A DNA stretch of 64,000 nucleotides from contig OU015650.1 of NCBI GenBank assembly GCA_907165275.2, forward strand, positions 14,972,001 through 15,036,000. Direction: 5' to 3'. This stretch comes from Zygaena filipendulae (taxonomy: Eukaryota > Arthropoda > Insecta > Lepidoptera > Zygaenidae). Shown here piece by piece: positions 24,101 to 33,100 of the stretch. The notes beneath the pieces were generated by a model, which worked only from the letters and a program-made list of their open reading frames with translations, did not search any database and was not told the origin of the DNA. Every line of letters starts with the position of its first letter. The first letter of the stretch is position 1. A program made the translations under genes and the position numbers.

Positions 24101-27100
24101 ACACTATAATGAGAAAAAATTGTTTTTTTTTTGTACTTTGTAATATTGTATAAACTCAAAAACTATAATTATTGACACTCATCAGTTTGCTCGAAAGAGA
24201 TACTGATATATGTACATAACCGATTTTATAGGTTTCTGAATAACATGATAGGATACTAGTACTGCAGTGTGGCGACCTCTACGCCACAAGTTACGAACTA
24301 GAATGAAGCGACGGATACTAACTACGTGAATCGCGCTAACGAAGTTTTCACATATACGCTGCATATATACGACCTCCGACGATCTACAGTCGGAGCCGCG
24401 GTTCCCCGGGCATACCACCTCGCCCGGCGGGAAGCTTCCCCTTTGGTGGCGGTCGAGCCATATCATCCATCCTGCTCCCGCTACAGCAGTGTTCCTGAGT
24501 GACATACGGTATTTTATCCCGGAATTCTCACGGGAGCTCCGAAATTAACCGTGGGGGATCGACTAGTCACTTAATAAAACGGCCACTCGGCACTCACCCA
24601 CAGCGCCGGCGACGTGCGGCGCCGCCATCGACGTGCCGTTCATCAGCTGGGAGTTCTTCAACGTGAACCTGCAATACATTCATTCTTGTTTGTTTTGTTT
24701 GAAAAAAAGAAAATTAAAAAGAATCTTATTCAAATCCGTCGAAACAACGTTTAATCAATCGCACTCCTAGCGCAGATCTTGTGATAGCTTTCTCGTTTTG
24801 TACCACCGACGCGCAAAGATCTGAGTAGTGGGCAGTGGACAGTGGTAATGGGCAGTGGGCAACCCTCCTCCGACCCAGGGTCCTACCAACCCATCTTGGT
24901 TATACGAACCGAATCACGGGAGGGAACCCCGCAGTCGCCCGGGACGCACCGTACCCTACACATTCTTTTTTTTGCGCTGATCCTTGTCCCTAGTTGCCAC
25001 TCTCCCCTTTCTGGGGCTTGACGTACACACGTACAGCTGTACTCCGTCGCCCGCCCACCGCAGGTCTTCCAATAGCTTCCGCTTCTGACACCACCGACGC
25101 GCGAAGATCTTGAAAGCCGCGAAGTTGCCCTCAGAACTCGCGAGAGCCTCAAAGTACACCGGTCCCGCCTCCGTCTTCACTACTCGCTTCAGCAGTGCCA
25201 GGCGCTCCTCTACGTACAGTTGGTATTGGACCATGTGCGGTGTATAATGGGCAGTGTGCAGTGGGCAGTGTGCAGTGGGCAGTGTGCAGTGGGCAGTGTG
25301 CAGTGGGCAGTGGGCAGTGTGCAGTAGGCTGTGGGCAGTGTGCAGTTTGCAGTGTGCAGTGGGCAATGTGCAGTGGGCAGTGTGCAATATGCAGTGTGGA
25401 GTGTGCAGCGTGCAATGTGTAGTGTGTAGTGTGCAATGTGCAGTGTACAATGTGCAATGTGTAGTGTGCAGTGTGCAGTGTGCTGCGTGCAGTGTGCAAT
25501 GTGCAGTGTGCAATGTGCAATGTGTAGTGTGTAGTGTGCAGTGTGCAGTGTGCAGTGTGCAGTGTGCAGTGTGCAATGGGCAGTGTGCAGTGGGCAGTGG
25601 GCAGTGGGAGTGTGGGGGCGCACCTGGCGACGGAGGTGACGGCGCCGCCGGGCGCAGCGACGCTGAGCCCCTGCGCGCCGTCGGCGGTGGGCCCGCGCGA
25701 CGACCAGCTGAACGCGCCGCCCGCCAGCCGCGCGCGCATCGAGTACGTGGCCGACATCATCTCCGGGGACACGTACGCCGCCACGCCTGCCGCGCGTCAC
25801 ACACGACACACACACACACACTCAATATGCTGTATCTATACACATAAATAAAATTGAAGTGGCTGTTTGTAATCCCAAATTAACAGCTTTTCACTAAATG
25901 CGCATGAAAGTATATACGATGTGGTAAAATTAACTGCAAATATTTACAGGGTTGAAAGTATACACCATTATAAACATGTTTATAAAATGAAAAAGATTTT
26001 GCCAAACAAAATAATCAAATAGAAAACAACCTGTGAAGGCGCTTGCCACTCATTCGCTTAATACATACATCGCCGCGCGCCGGTATCTTAAGATCAATGA
26101 CCTTGATGCATCGCTCGCTGCGTGCGTAGCGCGTGCCTTGTATTAGTGAGCTACGTGTATTGACGTGTACCTTATTAATGTATTGTTGTGTTTTTCAAGT
26201 TTGAATTTATTTTTCCTTATATTCTGAAAAAACTACCGCACCTATAATATTATTTTTTCGCTTATCCTGTTTTTTCTTTCAGCTCAGCGTTTCAGTAAAT
26301 ATTTTCAGCTAATTTTTACCACAGATTACATTTTTTTTTTTTTCATTTTTGTGTGTCGGTCTGTTTGTTCCGGCTAATCTTACGGCCACGTACCGATGAG
26401 GATGGGCTGCGCGATGTCGGGCGGCGCGCCCACGGTGCAGAGCGCGGGCCCGTGGTTGCCGCCCGACACCACCCACGACACGCCGTAGCGGTTCACCACC
26501 TCGCAGATCACGTCGCCGATGCGCCTGCGACACGCGACACAATACAACCCACCACCCATCACACCAGGGGAAAAGGGGCAATAAACCCGGTGCTTGGGAA
26601 TAGGGCACTTGCATGAAATTTTTTTCCACTCTATTTTAAAGATATATACTTAAACAAAGCAAGAAAGAGAAAAAAATATACGCATAAATTAATTAAATAG
26701 AGCGTTTCAAAGTTCCTACTTTTGACTTCACCACCAAAACGCGGAATGACGTCACTAGTGAAAACTCACGCCTTATTAATCTGTGATAGAGATGTCACTG
26801 TCATATTGACATGTGACACTGACAGACAGACATTTCAGTATTCAAAAGCAAAATTAAGGTTGAACTGTGTCGAGTTACTTCCAAAAGTTTCAGTAAAGAA
26901 TCGAAATGCATCTTACCGCTGCATTTTAAAGTAAAAAACTTCAGAAAAGGAAAATATGTGTTGCCTGTATGCACTTAGTTTCTTTTGCCTTCCCCGAAAG
27001 AGGTAAATGTTTTCTAAAAAAATAAAAGTGACGTAACATGTTAAGCGTGGCTATGATTGGTGTTTCGATTCCGTTTCACAAAATTAAAAGTTGAATATTT

Positions 27101-30100
27101 TGGAAACTATTGATAATTTTTCAGTAAATCCTTCACGATAATGCTTTTTTAAGGCTCTATTTTTAAATGTTGGCACAATTTCTTATTATAAATTTCATGC
27201 AAGTACCCTATTAAGCCCAATAGAAGCGAGCCTTTTTCAGTTTTAAGCCATTAATAAAGACCATAAAAGACGGACTTTTATCGAGTTTAAACCCAAGCAC
27301 CGGGGTGATTGCTCATCTATACATACACATTACACACACACAACAATCAACACAACGCACAGTACGTCAAGTCTGCGATTTAACACCATACACCTATGTA
27401 TTTCATAATTAACCTAATTATTTATTTAAGGAAGTTTTGCATACTAATATCAGTTAAATGTTTCACCTATTTTATATAAAATTTGTGTGATTACCTTGAC
27501 ACATGATTATGATATTTACTCACACTTTACTGGCTACAACAACAGTTGTTTAAAGATAGTCATTATTATCAAATAGACAGATCATGTCTCAATATTGCGA
27601 TAGAGAACAGTATCAACTATCTCTTTCGAAAGACTTGGTTAATCTAGGCACTTATCGTCATGCCGGGCTAAGATGCGCAACACGATAAAATTTTATCGAG
27701 CCATTTTATCGATTCTCGTCGACAAAGCCATACAATATGTCGACGAGAATCTGATGGCTCGATAAAATTTTATCGTGTTGCGCATCTTAGCCCCCATGGT
27801 CACGCAATTCGGACGTCGAATTGGTGATTTGGGTATTTTCACGACTATGTGGCATGAAATGAAACAATAAGTTCCTTAGTTTTCTATATTGATAACGATT
27901 AAAGACTGTCAACTTGGCTACAGAGTACAGGGGTAGACCAGACTAAAGGAGTAATTTACTGTAGTAATTATTATGTCATGGCTAAGGTCTTCACTACCGC
28001 GGAGGACCGCTTTTAAATAAAGGGAGAATTTGTGAGTTCTGATTCATTAATTCACTAGCTGTTCCTCGAGTTCCCGCGGGAATTCTAAGACAAAAAATAC
28101 CCTATGTCTTTTTCTGTATCTCTGACAATATGCAAAATTTCATGGTGATTGCTTGAGCCGCAGGGCGTGAAAGCGTAACAGACAGACACCCAAACAGACA
28201 GACAGAGTTACTTTCGCATTTATAATATTAATAGAGATTTACAGTATCCTTACTTCCTTACGAATATTATAAATGCGTAAGTAAGTTTGTTTGTTTGTTA
28301 CACTTTCAGGCCTTAACGGCTTGAGCGATCACCATGAAATTTTGCCTACACATTGTCAGGGGTACAGAGAAAGACATAGGGAAATTTTATTCCGGAATTC
28401 CAGCGGGAACTCCGAAAATACCGCAGGTGAAACCGCGATGAACAGCTAGTTATTTTAAATAAACGTTAAGAGAACCAGCACAACCACTCACCCAGCGTTG
28501 GACCAGTGCGCGTGCTCGCCGTAGCTCATGTTGATGACGTCCACGGCCATCGTCTTGCTGAGCTCCATGACCTTGATGCAGGCGCGCACGAGCGCGGCGC
28601 CCGTCTCCATGGAGCCCAGCCGGCTGTCGCCGATGGTGAGCGACACCACCTGCGCGCCCGGCGCCACGCCGTTCCGGTCCGGCTCGTCGGGGAAGCAGCC
28701 CGCCGCTATCGCCGCCACGTGCGTGCCGTGCGTCGCTGGGGAACGGTCACGTCACGGCTGAACAGCTGATCGAGCATGTACAGCACGGAGTTCTTTTTTA
28801 ATGTTAACACTTTTTTGCTAACGGAGTGGTTGCACCATGGAATGGTCTACCGGAAGAAGTAGTCTTTGCACCTAACATTAACATATTAAAAAACAGATTG
28901 GATAAATATTTGATACAATTAAAAGATAAGAAATAGTAATGTATAACTGGATACAGGCACCTATCAGTTGCTTCAACTGCCCGCCTGAATTATAAATAAA
29001 TAAATAATAAATGTGCTGTAGCGGGAGCGGAATGGATGATATGGATCGACCGCCACCAAAAGGGAAGCTTCCCACCAAGCGAGTTGGTATGCCCGGGGAA
29101 CCGCAGCTCCAACTGTAGACCGTCGGAGGTCGTATACATGCAGCGCAGTGTGAAATCTTCGTTGACGCGATTCAAGACTTCCATATAGCCAGTACTCGTC
29201 ACATCGTTGTAGTTCGTGACTTGTGGCGTAGGGGTCGCCACAGTGACAACAAGCGCATTATTTATGTCAGTGTCAGTTTTGATAAATCACTATATGACTA
29301 TAGACTGGCAGTTCCCAGCAGTTTCACCCGCAGTGATTTCGGAGTTCCCGTGGGAATTTCAGGTTACAATATAGTCTATGACACTCACAAATAACGTGGC
29401 CTTTTATTAATAAAAGAATCTTCAAAATCGGATTAGTAGATCCAGAGATTACCCCCTACAACCTCACAAATTTTACCTTTTTGTAATGGTAAGTATAGCG
29501 ACATATTATCTTTTGAGTACTTGAATAGTATCAAATTGATAACATTCTACACAGTAGGTTCCTACCTACATAAGATCTTAACTATAAGTCTGGACATTTT
29601 ATGTAGATGTCTGACATGATATTGACATTGCCAAAATCAATATTTTCTTATTATGAACAAAGTCATTATCACTAGTTTTAAGAATTCGACTTCCTACTTT
29701 TACTCTGAAAATTAGACGGTTCCAGACGAGGCAAGCATTTTAGGGCCTCCATGAGGCGAAGATTTACTAACAAATTGTTATCAAATTTTTAATTGCACCT
29801 TTTTTAGATTTCTCAAAAGGGCCCAAGCTGTGCTCCCTACTACTATTGTACATGACAAAAACAAAGCCACAGTAGAGGAGAGTGACTCACAGCACATGCC
29901 GACCACCTCCAGCACGGCCCCGTCGTCGTGCACGTTGATGCTGACGGTCATCTCGTCCAGCGGCGTGAGGTGCGCGTGCTCGTGCGTGGCGCTGTACTCG
30001 CCCAGCAGCGGGCCCGACGACAGCTCGCCGCTCTCCGACGTGTCTATGCACGCCCTGAGCAGCCATGAGCCAACATACCGTCACCAAAGAATACTAACCT

Positions 30101-33100
30101 ATAGGCGTTCTCAGGCTAAATTTCATAATCAGCCCAATGACTCACACGACACACACACACAAGTTGAATTAATTCACTTATATAAGGTGCGTTTATATCT
30201 ACAGACATTGAGTGTGCCAGACACGTTCCATGGCAGACACCGACAGACACTGTTTATTTACAGCTGACCGTGCCAGGCACGGTGCGTGTCTGTCTACTTT
30301 TGTGTGGCCGTGTTACAATAGATGTAAATACGTTAATACGCACTGTAGACACTGTCTGCTTGTAACTTTGTGTGATGAACACAGGGTTCCATTTTCCAGT
30401 CTGGGTGTATATATATATATATCTATAGTATAATATACATATATGTAATAATATGTGTAGTATATACCACGTTTGCTTGGTTTCCACGACACAAGCTTTT
30501 AGCTTAGTGTGGGATCAAGTAGATCTGTGTGTTGTGAAGTAATAAAAAAAGAACATTGCCCTTGAATCACTCTATCTATTGAAGAAAACTGCATGAAAAT
30601 ATGTTCAGTACTTTTTAAGTTTATCGCGAACAGACAGACAGATGGGCCGGAGGACTTTGTTTTTACAATATTTACCTAAGGATTTACAAAAATAAGTGTT
30701 AAAGTTGTCGCTTCCCATAGTACAAGCTCTCCTAAGGGCAGATGCCACCGTAATAGTTTCCAAGCACTGTTATTATTGTTAATCAATTTTTTCTTTCAAT
30801 TTATACATTTTTATACATTACACTTTGTTTTAGGGCTCTACTATAGAAGTAGAAAGTAAAAAGGTACCTCCAGACATCACCATCATGGAACAGCACACAG
30901 TCGTATGAAGGACCAAGATCAGTGTACTTCTTATCAGCTGTCGTCAATATTTCTAGCCTAGTCTCCAGCTCTTCTTTAAGAAGCTTGTCTTCATAAGATA
31001 ATGTAGTGGTTTTAGAACCTAGGAATAAATTTATTTAATAAGTCTGTGACATCTTAAATGGCAGAGAGCTATAGCAAATGTAATGTTATTATCATTCAGT
31101 AATTTATTGTTTCACAAGCAATAATTACCAATATCTCTCTCAAAGTCTTGCAGCAGTTTGTTGACCTCAACCAACGCCGGCTTGTGACCAGTGTTCCAGA
31201 GGTGCTCCCTGCGGTGCTCTTGGACTCTCTCCTTTAACTTCACAGGATAAAGACTGAATGGATACAATACACCCACTCTCCAAACTCCTGTTGGATTCTT
31301 CCATGTCTCTGGTATCTGGGAAGAGATTGTTTTAGATGCTAAGAATGTTTTTTTTTAAATATTACATATTACTTTGTTCCTGATTGATTAACTTATAAAA
31401 TTTATATTGATATAAACATATTGCAGAATACCCTGGAATGTCAAGGACTTCCTAGGAGGTGTCCATTATGAATGTTTTTCATTTTACAGTAGATGACATC
31501 TGACAAAAGAATGGTGATAAGTACTATGGTATTTAAAAAACAGTAATTTTTTTAAGAAATTACTATAGGAAAAAAACTAAAAAAAATTAAGTCAGTACCT
31601 AGGTACATCATATTATGACAATATTATGTGACAATTTACATATACAGTATACAGAGTATACAGGGGACAAGACTCTACAGTGGACCAGGACAACTTACTA
31701 TTAGAACAAATTGGACTCGCCTCGGAATCACACACAACGATAATCATGGGTGATTTTAATCATCGTGGGATCAGATGGCCACTTCATGACTGTGAATATT
31801 TAACGCCCCGAGAAGATAACTTTGTCCAGTGGTACAATAATAGCAATCTTGATCAGTTGGTTGACAAACCCACCAGATTTAGAGAGGGTAACCAACCGTC
31901 CTTTCTGGATTTAATCATGACAAATGACGAGTCCCTTGTAGCCCAAGTTAATCACGAGGCACCTATAGGAAGGAGTGATCATTCTTGTTTGCGGGCAACA
32001 ATTCAAATCAAAGCAAAACAACAGGAGAAGGCGATATTGAGGTGGAATTTTAAAAAGGCTGATTATGAGAAAATCAATGAAAAACTAAACTTGACACACG
32101 GAGTTATTAAGAATATGAATCATCCAAATGATCAGTTTGAGATCCTGCTAAGTGAATTTAGGGAATCTGTTCGTCTGTATGTACCTCAAATGAAATTAAA
32201 AAATCGGATTACCAACAAACCATGGATATCCAAAGAAACCCAAAAACTTATAGCACAAAAAAAGTTCCTTTGGAATAGTTATATGATAACAGGATTGGAA
32301 AAAACCTATAAAGACTATAGAAAAATCAACAACAAATTGACAAATCATAGTCGGACATCGCGAATGATATATGAAAAGAATCTGCTTCAGGCTGGACCAA
32401 AGCGTTTTTATTCCTACATAAAGCAACAAATAACATCAAAAGTCAGTATACCGACGGTCTTGCGGAATAAACAGGATCAAACAGTCACACAACCTTTTGA
32501 AATTGCAGAAGCATTCGCAGATCAGTTTGCTGGAGTGTTTCAAAAGGAACCACAGAGTGAATTGCCTATTTTGGATATGAGTCTTAAAGTTGATGACTCT
32601 ATTGGTGACCTAATATTTACTCCAAACAATATTCAACAAGCCATTAAGGGTATGAAACCTGACGCGGCGCCAGGACCGGATGCAATACCTGTGACAATAC
32701 TTCAAAACTGCGACCTTGCCGACACATTATCAATCGTAATGCAGACTTCTTATGACACGGGGATCTTGCCAACATTATGGAAAACAGCTTCAGTGACACC
32801 GATATTTAAAAAGGGAAGTAAACTAGAACCGTCGAACTACAGACCCATAAGCTTGACTAGCGTGGTGTGTAAGGTTATGGAAAAGGTGGTAGTTCAACAT
32901 ATACGGCAACACCTAGCGAAGCATAAAATAATCGGCGAGGAACAGCATGGCTTTTGCCCCCGGCGTTCTACAGTATCAAACTTACTATCATGTTTGGCAT
33001 CCTGGACTAGCAGCTTCAATAGGAGAGATCCTGTGGATGTGATATATCTTGATTACGAAAAAGCTTTTGATAAAGTTCCCACCACTAGGCTTCTGCAGAA

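Noticed and set aside
25149..25847. ORFs with (HCTLHTA)n or cysteine-rich repeats on both strands
   Set aside because: They translate the 7-bp minisatellite; all frames stay open because the unit lacks stops.
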